A stretch of DNA of 64,000 bases from Hahella sp. HN01. GTDB taxonomy: Bacteria > Pseudomonadota > Gammaproteobacteria > Pseudomonadales > Oleiphilaceae. The position numbers were made by a program, and so were the translations under genes. The notes beneath the pieces are model-generated. The model worked only from the letters and a program-made list of their open reading frames with translations, was not told the origin of the DNA and made no database searches. Location of the stretch: contig NZ_JAHMIN010000024.1 of assembly GCF_018986435.1 (NCBI RefSeq), forward strand, positions 48,560-112,559, given 5' to 3'. How positions within the stretch are numbered: the first letter of the stretch is position 1; every line of letters starts with the position of its first letter. Of the stretch, positions 1 through 8,988 are shown piece after piece.

Positions 1-511
1 CCTGCATACCGCGTCCTCCACCGCCGGAAGCGGCCTTGATGATGACTGGGTAGCCGATTTTGCGAGCAACTTCCAGCGTGCGTTCTTTGTCTTCAGTGAT
101 AGGGCCGTCAGAGCCCGGTACTGTCGGCACGCCCGCTTTGCGCATGGCCTGGATAGCGGAGACTTTGTTGCCCATCAGGCGGATGGTGTCCGGTTTGGGA
201 CCGATAAAGACGAAGCCGCTTTTTTCCACCTGCTCGGCGAAATCGGCGTTTTCCGCCAGAAAACCGTAGCCTGGGTGAATGCCCACGCTGTCCGTCACTT
301 CCGCTGCGCTGATAATGGCGGGGATGTTCAGGTAGCTGTCTGTGGGGCTGTTCGGGCCGATACAGACTGACTCGTCCGCCAGCCGTACATGCATCAGGTC
401 GCGATCCACGCTTGAGTGCACCGCTACGGTATTAATGCCTAACTCTTTGCAGGCGCGCAGGATGCGTAACGCAATTTCGCCTCGGTTGGCGATAAGCACT
501 TTTTCCAACAT
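1..511 (-). CDS. accC: Acetyl-CoA carboxylase biotin carboxylase subunit, N-terminal part (cut by window edge)
   Basis: This is the first 170 residues of biotin carboxylase, the ATP-grasp subunit that carboxylates biotin on AccB in the first step of fatty acid synthesis. The minus-strand translation begins [17 protein letters not shown], the standard start of the family, and continues through [11 protein letters not shown] to a glycine-rich stretch ending GGGGRGMQ, which is the start of the ATP-grasp loop. The ATG is at 511, with a weak TAGGG upstream. It lies downstream of accB in the usual aroQ-accB-accC order, and the rest is outside the window. The family assignment is very secure. Confidence 0.96.
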   Translation of the reverse strand, partial: MLEKVLIANRGEIALRILRACKELGINTVAVHSSVDRDLMHVRLADESVCIGPNSPTDSYLNIPAIISAAEVTDSVGIHPGYGFLAENADFAEQVEKSGFVFIGPKPDTIRLMGNKVSAIQAMRKAGVPTVPGSDGPITEDKERTLEVARKIGYPVIIKAASGGGGRGMQ

Positions 512-540
512 GGTAGGAGTACCCTAAAAAAACATTGCCG

Positions 541-583
541 TCCGGCTTGCGCCGGAATGATCAGGATGTCCCGCTGGGCGGGA
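541..583 (-). other. Two tandem hairpins in the accB-accC spacer
   Basis: The 91-base spacer between accB and accC holds two adjacent perfect inverted repeats. TCCGGC/GCCGGA (541-546 and 551-556) has a 4-base loop. TCCCGC/GCGGGA (569-574 and 578-583) has a 3-base loop. Neither is followed by a T run, so they look more like RNA stability or processing elements, or REP-like units, than intrinsic terminators. Their function is inferred only. Confidence 0.5.
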
Positions 584-602
584 AGAGTCCGGATAGTGAC
601 TC

Positions 603-1058
603 TTAAACAATCGAGAACAGCGGCTGGTCGAACTCCACCGGTTGTCCGTTTTCCACCAGAATGGCTTCAACTGTGCCGGACTTGTCCGCTTCAATCTGGT
701 TCATCATCTTCATTGCTTCGACAATGCACAGTACGTCGCCGGCTTTGACGGTTTGTCCAACTTCAGCGAACACTGGCGCGGAGGGCGATGGCGCACGGTA
801 GAAGGTGCCAACCATGGGGGACTTGACCAGATGGCCGTTATATTGTGGTCCGGCGTCTGCTTCCGCAGCAGGAGCGGTCGCAGCCAAGGGAGCCGCCGCA
901 GGGCGCGCTTCTACTGCCGCAGAAGTGACGTACACAGGCTCGGCGCCAGCCAGACGGCGGCTGATGCGTACGGAATCATCGCCTTCTTTAATTTCGATTT
1001 CGGCGATGTCTGATTCTTCAATCAGTTCAATAAGTTTTTTTACTTTTCTGATATCCAT
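603..1058 (-). CDS. accB: Biotin carboxyl carrier protein of acetyl-CoA carboxylase
   Basis: AccB carries the biotin that shuttles CO2 from biotin carboxylase to the carboxyltransferase. The protein has about 151 residues. It starts [16 protein letters not shown], as in other bacterial AccB proteins, followed by an Ala/Pro-rich linker (about residues 40-70) and a C-terminal biotinyl domain. That domain carries [13 protein letters not shown], whose central lysine (EAMKM) is the biotinylation site. Two ATGs are in tandem (1061 and 1058). I chose 1058 because it gives the family N-terminus and better spacing from the GAGAG upstream. It sits between aroQ and accC on the same strand and is probably co-transcribed with them. 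Confidence 0.97.
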   Translation of the reverse strand: MDIRKVKKLIELIEESDIAEIEIKEGDDSVRISRRLAGAEPVYVTSAAVEARPAAAPLAATAPAAEADAGPQYNGHLVKSPMVGTFYRAPSPSAPVFAEVGQTVKAGDVLCIVEAMKMMNQIEADKSGTVEAILVENGQPVEFDQPLFSIV

Positions 1059-1074
1059 CATAGGCTCTCGTAAT

Positions 1075-1518
1075 TTATTTTCCGGTAATCTTTGAAAAGG
1101 CGGCCTGTAAAGCGAGTTCGTAACTCTGGCTGCCGAATCCGCATATCACACCGACGGCGACATCGGAGAAATAGGAATGGTGGCGGAACGCCTCGCGGGC
1201 GTGCACATTGGACAAATGCGTCTCAATAAAAGGAATGCCGACACCAAGAAGGGCGTCGCGTAGCGCCACGCTGGTATGGGTAAAGGCCGCTGGATTGATA
1301 ATGATGAAGTCCACGCCTTCTTTCTTGGCTTCATGGATGCGATCAATCAGTTCGTACTCTGCATTGCTTTGCAGCGTCAGCAGATGGTGGCCTGCCTGCC
1401 TGGCGATTTCCGTCAGGCGGAAATTAATATCGTCCAAGGTTTCTGCGCCATAAATTTCCGGTTCGCGCGTTCCCAATAAGTTCAAATTAGGGCCGTGCAA
1501 CACTAGAATGCTTGCCAT
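1075..1518 (-). CDS. aroQ: 3-dehydroquinate dehydratase, type II
   Basis: AroQ removes water from 3-dehydroquinate to give 3-dehydroshikimate, step three of the shikimate pathway. The 147-residue length is normal for the small dodecameric type II enzyme. The sequence shows [18 protein letters not shown] with the catalytic tyrosine, [16 protein letters not shown] in the substrate site, and [15 protein letters not shown] with the catalytic histidine. The ATG at 1518 is preceded by AAGGAC about seven bases upstream. The aroQ-accB-accC order is common in gammaproteobacteria, and only 16 bases separate aroQ from accB, which suggests one transcript. Confidence 0.97.
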   Translation of the reverse strand: MASILVLHGPNLNLLGTREPEIYGAETLDDINFRLTEIARQAGHHLLTLQSNAEYELIDRIHEAKKEGVDFIIINPAAFTHTSVALRDALLGVGIPFIETHLSNVHAREAFRHHSYFSDVAVGVICGFGSQSYELALQAAFSKITGK

Positions 1519-1859
1519 GGCGTCTTGTCCTTATATGTCGGATATTTAAGGTGTAATTAAAGCAAGATTTCGGAAGTTTGACTCTTTTGTCTACTATATT
1601 CAAGCAGATTGCCGCAGTTTGCGGTCATACTTTGGTAGTAGCGCTGGAGCTGTGGGAATAGGTGCGATTTTCCCAGAAAAAACAGGGCGTTTCGCAGACT
1701 TGGTGGGAGCTTTTACGTCACCGTCATGATAACGGCGACAATGGCAATTAACCCGGTCCTGTGAACTATTTTTGATACTTCGGTTTAAAACACAATAAGC
1801 GCATTGTTGTAGGCGGTTTCCACGATGGCTGGAAACCGGCCAATTCCGGGCCTCTGAAC
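1519..1859. other. Intergenic region upstream of aroQ and downstream of the diguanylate cyclase gene
   Basis: This 341-base gap has no ORF I would defend. It must hold the promoter for the leftward aroQ-accB-accC operon, in the AT-rich part near 1519-1620, but no clear -35/-10 pair stands out. The other end holds the 3' side of the leftward cyclase gene. A separate entry covers the 9-bp-stem hairpin at 1814-1838. Confidence 0.6.
1814..1838 (-). terminator. Hairpin downstream of the diguanylate cyclase gene
   Basis: CGGTTTCCA (1814-1822) pairs perfectly with TGGAAACCG (1830-1838) across a 7-base loop. It lies 21 bases past the stop codon of the leftward cyclase gene. There is no T run on the minus strand after the stem, so it may be an RNA end-protecting hairpin rather than a complete intrinsic terminator. 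Confidence 0.4.
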
Positions 1860-3476
1860 CTATCTGAACACCTTCACGCAGTTTCGGCCTGCGTGTTTGG
1901 CTTCATACAACGCTTTATCCGCCTTTTGCGCCAGCACCTGTTGGGTGTTGCCAGCCTGATAGGCGGCGATACCGCAGCTGAACGTCACTTTGAATGTGTC
2001 CTCCTCGGTGGGGTGCATCAGTTCTCCAAAACGTTCGCGAATGTCGTTCATCATATTCTTGGCGTCGCACTCATCGGTATTAGGGAGCACGACAGCAAAT
2101 TCTTCTCCGCCGTAACGGCCAATATGGTCGGTCTTGCGCAGCCGCTGCTTGAGGAATAGCGACATGCTCTTCAACACTCTGTCGCCAACGGGGTGGCCAT
2201 GGGTGTCGTTGATGCGCTTGAAGTAGTCGATGTCCATCATGGCGAAGCTGAGAGGCTCGCCGGTCTGATTGGCCTTGTTGATCTCCATGCTGAGCAGATT
2301 CAGCGTATGGGTATGGTTATAGAGTCCAGTCAGGCTGTCGCGGATCATCATGGCGTGCAAGGTGCGCGCGCGCCGCCCGCGGTTGTGAATGGTGGCGATC
2401 AGGTGTCGAGGATTGATCGGTTTCACCAGGAAGTCGTCGCCGCCAAGGCTCATCGCGTGCAACTGCTTGTTGATGTCGTCTTCCGCGGACAGATAAATAA
2501 TAGGGACGCTGACGAACTTGTCCTGTTGCCGAATCACTTTGGCCAGCTCCGTTCCGGTGCAGCCCGGCATGTACATGTCCATGATGATGATTTCAGGAGA
2601 GAACTCTTCCAGGGCGATCAAAACCTGCATCGGGTCGGTGATGATCTTGGCGGTCATGCCCGCTTTGCGTAGGGTACTTTCCATAAACGCGGCCTGGGCT
2701 CTGGAGTCGTCCACCACCATGATGCGGTAGGGATCATGGGCGCTGGAGCGAGTGTAAGTCTCCACTTTCTCGATAAGCTGCGCCGCGTCAAGGGTCCGTT
2801 CTACAAACTCTTCGCCTCCGCAACGCGCTGCTTCGAGGCGAGTCTTGATGTCGCCCTCGCGAGGACAGATGAACATGACCGGAATAGGCGTCTCATGATT
2901 GCCCTGGATACGCTTGATCAGCTCGATGCCGGCGTTTTTCTCGCCGCCAAAGTCCACGTCGACAATCATGGTTTCAGGTTTGTTTTTCTGGGTCGCCGCC
3001 TGCAGGGTATCGTGAGTTGAATACAATTCGCCGCGAAAACCAAAAAACTGCATTTGTTGAGCAATGCGCTGCGCCAGGTCTTTCTGATTCAGGGCCAGAT
3101 AGATCGGTGATCGTAGATAGGTTCGGTTGGCGCTGCTGTCTTTGCGATCGGTTTTGCGCTGGGTGACGGTCGCCAGCTGCATGACCTGCTGCTCCACTGC
3201 GAGAATATCTGCGGTAGTAACAGGGGTTTTACGCAGACTGATGCTCTTGAGACTGGTGTTGATCGACTGTGCGATACACAGATGATCCGTCATGTCGAAA
3301 CGGGCTGCGTAACGACCTAATTTATCGGTTGCAAGTTGGAAATCGGAAAACCACTGTTTGTCCTGCCAGTTCCTTTGCTTCAGCTGTTGCCATGCTTCCA
3401 GGACAATACGCGCCTGTGTCGTGACGCGACCGGCGAAGTGCTGCTTGAGTTTGTCCCGTTGACTTTCTATGGTCAT
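1860..3476 (-). CDS. PleD-like response regulator diguanylate cyclase (REC-REC-GGDEF)
   Basis: Predicted to make cyclic di-GMP from two GTP under phosphorelay control. The 538-residue protein has an unassigned helical N-terminus (about 1-120) and a first receiver domain (about 122-235) that keeps an acidic patch (VDVDF) but lacks the final Lys-Pro. A second, complete receiver domain (about 248-370) has VVDDS, MDMYMP and LVKPI. A C-terminal GGDEF domain carries RYGGEEF. RKTD lies five residues before GGEEF, the same spacing as the PleD inhibitory site, so product feedback is likely. No histidine kinase is adjacent, so the input is unknown. The gene is divergent from the LapD-like receptor at 3739. 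Confidence 0.9.
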   Translation of the reverse strand: MTIESQRDKLKQHFAGRVTTQARIVLEAWQQLKQRNWQDKQWFSDFQLATDKLGRYAARFDMTDHLCIAQSINTSLKSISLRKTPVTTADILAVEQQVMQLATVTQRKTDRKDSSANRTYLRSPIYLALNQKDLAQRIAQQMQFFGFRGELYSTHDTLQAATQKNKPETMIVDVDFGGEKNAGIELIKRIQGNHETPIPVMFICPREGDIKTRLEAARCGGEEFVERTLDAAQLIEKVETYTRSSAHDPYRIMVVDDSRAQAAFMESTLRKAGMTAKIITDPMQVLIALEEFSPEIIIMDMYMPGCTGTELAKVIRQQDKFVSVPIIYLSAEDDINKQLHAMSLGGDDFLVKPINPRHLIATIHNRGRRARTLHAMMIRDSLTGLYNHTHTLNLLSMEINKANQTGEPLSFAMMDIDYFKRINDTHGHPVGDRVLKSMSLFLKQRLRKTDHIGRYGGEEFAVVLPNTDECDAKNMMNDIRERFGELMHPTEEDTFKVTFSCGIAAYQAGNTQQVLAQKADKALYEAKHAGRNCVKVFR

Positions 3477-3738
3477 AGAGAGGGTAAATCCGCTTCCATT
3501 AGTGGTTGCAACCAGTTTTTCTTTCTTCTATGCGCCTGATTTACAAGTACAAAATTCAAGCCAGGACGTATTGATATAAGTTTCAGTATAGTTTGGCAAT
3601 TTTATTTAAATATAGTCGTAAACTGTATGTGTATGTAAATTCTTGTGCATTTGTGTAGTAGCGCAAACCTTTAAGCGTCAACTGCGGGTGGTTTGGGCGG
3701 AAAGCGCTGAATCTGTGATCAAATCCGACGGAGTCGCC

Positions 3739-5742
3739 ATGATTGATAATAATAAAGCATTGCGTGACAAACGATCGATCAAAGTGCTGATGCTGGGCCT
3801 GATCTCCACGATGTTGTTGATTTTGTTAGGGGGCGTGTTCGGCCTTAATTTGTGGCAGAAGAAGTTGTATCTGCAGGATCAGCTACAGTCTCACGCCAGA
3901 GATTCCGCCACCTCGTTGGGTTTATCCGTTTCTCATGTGGCGGACCCGCAGGACTGGGTGGTTGCGTCTTCCATGGTGGACGCTATCTTTGACTCAGGCG
4001 CTTATCAGGGTATTCGTATTATAGATCAAGAAGGACGCTCGGTCGTGGCGCGAACCAGCTCCAAGGATCTGGAAGGCGTGCCCAAATGGTTTGTGCGCTG
4101 GCTCGATCTGCAGGCGCCGGTAGGTGAGGCGGAAGTGATCGCTGGTTGGCGCCCGGTTGGGCGTTTGATGGTGCAAAGCGATCCGGGCATCGCCTATCGA
4201 GAACTATGGGCGACGCTGCGTAATCAACTGGCCTGGTTTGCGGTAGTCACCGTCTTTGCATTTGCGGCTTTCCATTTACTGTTGAGCAGTCTGCTGCGCC
4301 CTTTGCAGCGGCTGGAGCAAGCGGCGCATCGAATTGAAGATAAGCATTTCGATGTCTCACTGCCGATTCCGGGCACTCGGGAATTGGCGAAAGTCACGTT
4401 GGCGGTAAACAGCATGGCGGACCATTTGCGACGCTCATTCGAAGAGCAGGTGGCCACCATTGAGTCGCTGCGCAAACTGGCGTTGTTGGATTCCGTCACT
4501 GGCGTGCTGAACCGACAGTCCTTTGATAATCGCTTACAGGCGGCTCTGGCGGGAGATGATGGTGACAGTGTCGGCGCGCTGCTGTTGGCGCAGCTGTCAG
4601 GCTTGTCTGAGTACAACGATCAGTTTGGAAGAGAGCAGGGGGATGCGCTGCTCAAGCAGATGGCGGAAGTCATCCATGACGAATGCCTGTCGCATATCGG
4701 CAGTTATGTGGGCCGCCGTGGCGGCGGTTGCTTCACCGTATTTCTCAGTGGTCTGACGGATAGTCGTGCGGAAGCTGTGGCGGAGCGCTTGCTGGAAAGA
4801 TTGACATCGCTGCCGTTGATTAAGAATTGGGGCGGCTCCAATCGTCTGCACATTGGCGTAGTCAATACAGAGGGGCGAACGCCCTTGGCGCAGGTGCTGT
4901 CGGTGGCGGACTTCGCGATGAGGGTGGCGCAAAAATCCTGCACGAATGCGTGGCGCAAAGGGCGCAGTAGCGGGCGAGAAGCGGGTCAGAAGCCGCTTAC
5001 GGCGACGGAGTGGCAATCCCTCTTGTTGTCGACGCTGGCGGACAAAGGGTTTTATTTACACTTTCAGCCTGTTCTGAGCGACGACTCTCGGAGCTTCCTG
5101 TTCCATCAGGCGCTGGTGCGCATGAACATGGAGGGCAGAGTGTTGGCGGCGGCGGAATTTCTTCCTATGGCGGATCGCTTTAACCTGGCGCTGAAAGTGG
5201 ATGCGCAAGTGCTGGAAGATGCACTGACAAGGCTGGCGGAGCATCATGAGGATGCTGCATTTTGCGTCAGTCTGGCGGTATCCAGTATGCAGTCGGCTGA
5301 GTTCGCTGGTCTGGCTAGCGCGATATTGCATCGTTTTTCCGCGCAATGTCCGCGCTTGCTGCTGGAGGTTTCCGAGCACGCCTTGCAGGCGGCCTGGGCG
5401 GGGTTTGATCGTCTGTTACAGTTGCGTAATGAACTGGCTTTCCGTATCGTCATCAGCCGATTCGGATCCACCGGTATGCCGTTCGGATATTTGAAAAGTT
5501 GTCCGGTGGACATGATCAAAATCGACCCCGGTCTGGTGAAAAATATTCACAAAGATCAGGGGCATCAGTTTTATTTGCGCTCCATCGTGCAGATTGCGCA
5601 CTCACAGGCCATTAAAGTCATTGGTGTGGGCGTCGAGTCCCAGGACGACTGGGACAGTCTGGTGCAGCTCGGGGTGGACGGCGCAATGGGATATTATCTC
5701 TTTCGGCCTCAGGAGAGCCCGCCACATATGGCGGCGCCGTGA
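3739..5742 (+). CDS. LapD-like inner-membrane cyclic-di-GMP receptor (degenerate GGDEF-EAL)
   Basis: Predicted to sense cytoplasmic cyclic di-GMP and signal across the inner membrane. The 667-residue protein has a transmembrane segment near residues 16-35, a periplasmic region with the LapD/MoxY-type IFDSG motif, and a second membrane helix near 165-185. HAMP, GGDEF and EAL domains follow. The GGDEF motif reads RRGGGCF and lacks the catalytic acids. The EAL motif reads FHQAL, and the usual Asp-Asp metal pair is replaced in ISRFGSTG. Both enzyme activities are therefore probably lost, as in LapD. I start at the ATG at 3739 with GGAG upstream; a longer reading from 3643 would add 32 poorly fitting residues. 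No LapG-type protease gene is adjacent. Confidence 0.82.
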   Translation: MIDNNKALRDKRSIKVLMLGLISTMLLILLGGVFGLNLWQKKLYLQDQLQSHARDSATSLGLSVSHVADPQDWVVASSMVDAIFDSGAYQGIRIIDQEGRSVVARTSSKDLEGVPKWFVRWLDLQAPVGEAEVIAGWRPVGRLMVQSDPGIAYRELWATLRNQLAWFAVVTVFAFAAFHLLLSSLLRPLQRLEQAAHRIEDKHFDVSLPIPGTRELAKVTLAVNSMADHLRRSFEEQVATIESLRKLALLDSVTGVLNRQSFDNRLQAALAGDDGDSVGALLLAQLSGLSEYNDQFGREQGDALLKQMAEVIHDECLSHIGSYVGRRGGGCFTVFLSGLTDSRAEAVAERLLERLTSLPLIKNWGGSNRLHIGVVNTEGRTPLAQVLSVADFAMRVAQKSCTNAWRKGRSSGREAGQKPLTATEWQSLLLSTLADKGFYLHFQPVLSDDSRSFLFHQALVRMNMEGRVLAAAEFLPMADRFNLALKVDAQVLEDALTRLAEHHEDAAFCVSLAVSSMQSAEFAGLASAILHRFSAQCPRLLLEVSEHALQAAWAGFDRLLQLRNELAFRIVISRFGSTGMPFGYLKSCPVDMIKIDPGLVKNIHKDQGHQFYLRSIVQIAHSQAIKVIGVGVESQDDWDSLVQLGVDGAMGYYLFRPQESPPHMAAP

Positions 5743-5780
5743 GCGGCGGAGCTTGAAGATTGCGAGGAGCGGCAATATCT

Positions 5781-6830
5781 ATGTGGCAGGCGATAAAAGA
5801 CTTTTTTAATGAACGCGGAGAAGAACTCGGCGATTACGTGGGAGGTGGTTTTTTGGCTAAATTGATTGGCGGCGCTCTGGGCGTATATTTAATCGCCGCA
5901 TTATTTGTGGGTTGGTACTGGAGCTCTGAACCAGAGCTATTTGAGGTGGGCCCCAAAGCCAGGAGCGTGGTGACGGATCAGAACCGCCCGCTGGTCGTTG
6001 GCAGTACGACTACGGCGACGCTTATCACCCTGGTCGACACCTTGTTGGAAAAGCCTGGCGGTTATATTTCCAACGACGTATTCCCTCCCGGCCTATGGTT
6101 GGACAACATTTCCCATTGGGAATATGGTGTGCTGGTGCAAGTCAGAGACCTGAGCCGCGCCTTGCGTAAAGATATCAGCCGTTCTCAAAGTCAGTCGACG
6201 GAAGATCGCGACCTTACAGTGGCGGAGCCTCAGTTTAACTTTGACAGCCGCTCCTGGGTGATTCCTTCTACTGAGGATGAATACCGCCGCGGATTGAAAG
6301 CGCTGCGCAGTTATCTGAACCGCTTGTCTGATCCAAACAAGCCTGACGCTCAGTTTTACGCCCGTGCGGATAACCTGCGCAACTGGTTGTCTGATGTGGA
6401 AACGCGTCTTGGCAGCTTGTCGCAACGCTTGAGTGAAAGCGTCGGCAAACGGCAGTTGGATATGGCGCTGGCTGGCGACAAGTCGGCGAAGCAGTCTACG
6501 CCGGGGCAGGGTGAAGTGGAATTGAAGACTTCCTGGCTGGAGATCGACGATGTCTTTTATGAGGCGCGCGGCACTGCTTGGGCGCTGATTCACATACTCA
6601 AAGCCATTGAAGTCGACTTTGGCGATGTGCTGCGGGATAAGAACGCGGTTGTCAGTCTGCGTCAAATTATCGTGGAGCTGGAGGCGACTCAGGAATCAGT
6701 GTGGAGCCCGGTCATTCTGAACGGCAGCGGCTTTGGCGTACTCGCCAACCACTCGCTGACCATGGCGTCGTTCATCTCCAGAGCGAATGCGGCGATTATC
6801 GATTTACGCAGCCTGCTGGCCCAGGGGTAA
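5781..6830 (+). CDS. DUF2333 family membrane-anchored protein
   Basis: Function unknown. The 349-residue protein begins MWQAIKDFFNERGEELG and has one membrane helix at about residues 25-43 (IGGALGVYLIAALFVGWYW). The rest is a mostly helical, probably periplasmic domain, including a stretch around PPGLWLDNISHWEYGVLVQ. I recognise it as the DUF2333 family found in gammaproteobacteria. The start is the ATG at 5781 with GAGGAG eleven bases upstream; an upstream TTG at 5760 is less likely. It begins 38 bases after the LapD-like gene and is probably co-transcribed with it. The shared operon hints at an envelope role, but that is inference. Confidence 0.8.
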   Translation: MWQAIKDFFNERGEELGDYVGGGFLAKLIGGALGVYLIAALFVGWYWSSEPELFEVGPKARSVVTDQNRPLVVGSTTTATLITLVDTLLEKPGGYISNDVFPPGLWLDNISHWEYGVLVQVRDLSRALRKDISRSQSQSTEDRDLTVAEPQFNFDSRSWVIPSTEDEYRRGLKALRSYLNRLSDPNKPDAQFYARADNLRNWLSDVETRLGSLSQRLSESVGKRQLDMALAGDKSAKQSTPGQGEVELKTSWLEIDDVFYEARGTAWALIHILKAIEVDFGDVLRDKNAVVSLRQIIVELEATQESVWSPVILNGSGFGVLANHSLTMASFISRANAAIIDLRSLLAQG

Positions 6831-6862
6831 GGAAATTCGATTGGCGACGACGCGCGCTATCG

Positions 6863-7639
6863 TTACACAGGTAGCGCGCGGACATTCTCTTTGAAGTGCT
6901 CAGGATTGATGGTGCCGATAATGGCGCTGGATACGCCGGGATGGGCGAATACGAACTCCATGCTTTTCCGCAAGGGATCTTCATGGGGGCCGACGCAGAT
7001 ATGGCCGCTGGCCAGCGCCTTTTTGATCAAAACCCCCTTTTGATGCGCTTGCGCGTAGTCCAGTACGGGCTTTTCTTCCTGATGCTCCAGATTGTAAGTG
7101 ACCATGGCGACATCGCCTTGTTGCAGAGCGGCAATGCCGCCCTCCACCGTCTTGCCGGAGAGCCCAATGGCGCGAATCATTCCTTTGGCCTTTAGTTCCG
7201 CCAGGGCTTGCAGCGTGCCTTCTTTCTGCAGAATCGCCATATCGTCGCCATCGGAATGAATTAGCACGATGTCGATATAGTCGGTGCGCAGCCGTTGCAG
7301 GCTACGCTCGACGCTCATTCGGGTATGTTCCGGCGTGAAGTTGAAATAGGACTGTCCGTCAACGAACTCTTCACCCACTTTGCTGCAAATCACCCAGCGC
7401 TGGCGACGGCCTTGCAGTAGTTCGCCCAGGCGGGTCTCGCTGGAGCCGTAGGCTGGCGCTGTATCGATCAGATTCACCCCCAGATCTTCCGCCAAACCGA
7501 TCAACGCCAGAGCTTGCTGATCATCGGGAATTTTGAAGGCGGTGGGGTACTTTACGCCTTGATCGCGTCCCAGTTTAACCGTACCTAAACCTAGCAGGCT
7601 GACTTCGATGCCGGTGTCGCCAAGCGGACGGTATTTCAT
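6863..7639 (-). CDS. Aldo/keto reductase
   Basis: An NAD(P)H-dependent oxidoreductase of the aldo/keto reductase fold, 258 residues, substrate unknown. The catalytic tetrad is visible: Asp and Tyr in LIDTAPAYGSSE, Lys in VICSKVGEE, and His in LIHSDGDD. The N-terminus MKYRPLGDTGIEVSLLGLG is typical. The ATG at 7639 overlaps the stop of the upstream oxidoreductase gene in an ATGA junction (7636-7639), so the two are translationally coupled. The closest named groups would be the Tas/YajO-like reductases, but I cannot assign one. Confidence 0.9.
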   Translation of the reverse strand: MKYRPLGDTGIEVSLLGLGTVKLGRDQGVKYPTAFKIPDDQQALALIGLAEDLGVNLIDTAPAYGSSETRLGELLQGRRQRWVICSKVGEEFVDGQSYFNFTPEHTRMSVERSLQRLRTDYIDIVLIHSDGDDMAILQKEGTLQALAELKAKGMIRAIGLSGKTVEGGIAALQQGDVAMVTYNLEHQEEKPVLDYAQAHQKGVLIKKALASGHICVGPHEDPLRKSMEFVFAHPGVSSAIIGTINPEHFKENVRALPV

Positions 7640-8838
7640 GACAGCATCTCCTGCCACACTGGCGCGCTGATGCCGGGGCGGGGAAGGAAACTCAACGCTC
7701 CCAGGTCGCTTGCCGCTCCTGGCTCGACGCCGTCCGCCTGCAGCTGCGCCATGACGGTGTCGACCAGATTAGGCGTCAGCGCCAGTTTGGTTGGCCAGCA
7801 GGTCAGAATATTCTTTTCACTGTGAACGAACGCCGTATCTGGTCGCAACATGCCTTTTTGCTGAGGCTCTGCGCGATGGATCAGGAAGCTGGACCAGCGG
7901 GATTCGCCGAGGTCAATCCAGGGGAGAAGATCTTTCACCAGGGTTTTGGCGGAATTGATCTGCGTTTCGCGGTCGAGCTCGACCCCAGTTTCCGCCAGAT
8001 TGCCGCCCAAGTACCAGACGGGCTGGCCGTCCTTCATGTAGTGGGTAGTGATGGTCAGCAACGGCTTGGAGCCGGCGCCAATGCAATGTGCATAAACCGG
8101 GTGCGGATACTGATGGCGCACGATCACCATGTGCAGGGGTCTGCGTTGCATGGCGGGACGATGCAGCTGGGCTCCGTGCAGGACGCTTTCATTGCCTTCT
8201 CCCGCTGCGAGGATGAAGCGCTTGGCCTTGACGCGCACACGCTTGTTTTTGCCTACCAGGTGCATCTCCACGATTTCCCCTTGATCCTGCACTAATGTGC
8301 CGGGCTGGGTGCAGTCATACTGGAGAATGCCATCGCTGAATGGGGAGATCAGCGCATTGATCACTGAGGGGACGTCCAGCACTAATTCATTCAGTGCGTA
8401 GAAGTTGCCATGGAAGTCTGGCGTATTGAATGCGGCGGGGCGTTCTGTGGAGGCGTCTCCAGAAACTTTGCCGCGCACGGCCTTACTGGCGAAGAACGCC
8501 GTCAGCTTGGAAACCAGGCGATCGCGGGACCACATGTAGTGATACTCGGAGAGCACACGGGCGGAGCTGAGGTCTACGTCTCCCTCGCCTTTCAGGCAGG
8601 CGCGCCAGCGATCCGGCATTTCCGAAATGGCGTTAGCGGCGGTGGTTAGCGCCCCGTTGAGGGTGTATTTGGCTCCGCCATGAATAATGCCCTGTGAACG
8701 AACGCTTTGTCCGCCGCCCAGGGTTTTCTTCTCCAATAGCAGCGTGCTATAGCCCGCTTTGCGCAGCCGATAGTTCAGCCATAGCCCAGCGATTCCCCCG
8801 CCGATAATGACGACATCTGTCTCTAGAGTTTCTGCCAT
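7636..8838 (-). CDS. FAD-dependent oxidoreductase (DAO-type)
   Basis: A 400-residue flavoprotein with an N-terminal dinucleotide-binding motif VVIIGGGIAGLWLNYRL followed by LLLEKKTLGGGQSVRSQGIIHGG, typical of D-amino-acid-oxidase-fold enzymes such as glycerol-3-phosphate or amino-acid dehydrogenases. A second FAD contact, FILAAGEGNE, lies near residues 210-220. No signal peptide or membrane helix is obvious. It is the first gene of a two-gene minus-strand unit with the aldo/keto reductase. The pairing suggests the two act on related metabolites, but the substrate is not readable from sequence. Confidence 0.85.
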   Translation of the reverse strand: MAETLETDVVIIGGGIAGLWLNYRLRKAGYSTLLLEKKTLGGGQSVRSQGIIHGGAKYTLNGALTTAANAISEMPDRWRACLKGEGDVDLSSARVLSEYHYMWSRDRLVSKLTAFFASKAVRGKVSGDASTERPAAFNTPDFHGNFYALNELVLDVPSVINALISPFSDGILQYDCTQPGTLVQDQGEIVEMHLVGKNKRVRVKAKRFILAAGEGNESVLHGAQLHRPAMQRRPLHMVIVRHQYPHPVYAHCIGAGSKPLLTITTHYMKDGQPVWYLGGNLAETGVELDRETQINSAKTLVKDLLPWIDLGESRWSSFLIHRAEPQQKGMLRPDTAFVHSEKNILTCWPTKLALTPNLVDTVMAQLQADGVEPGAASDLGALSFLPRPGISAPVWQEMLS

Positions 8839-8988
8839 TCGGTGGCTCCATTACGAAAAATGCGCGCCATTATAGCCGTTCGTCAGACCGAACCCAAACC
8901 CGCCGCGAGCATCATGAACAAGATTTAAAAGCCTGATTGCTCTTCCGGCGCTGTGCTAAACTCGCCTCCGGTTTGAAAGAGCGGCGAT

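Noticed and set aside
2193..2672. 159-codon plus-strand frame inside the diguanylate cyclase gene
   Set aside because: It is antisense to receiver and GGDEF motifs that are clearly coding on the other strand.
6093..6665. 190-codon minus-strand frame opposite the DUF2333 gene
   Set aside because: The plus-strand frame fits a known family and operon; the antisense frame is rich in Arg and Gln with no motif.
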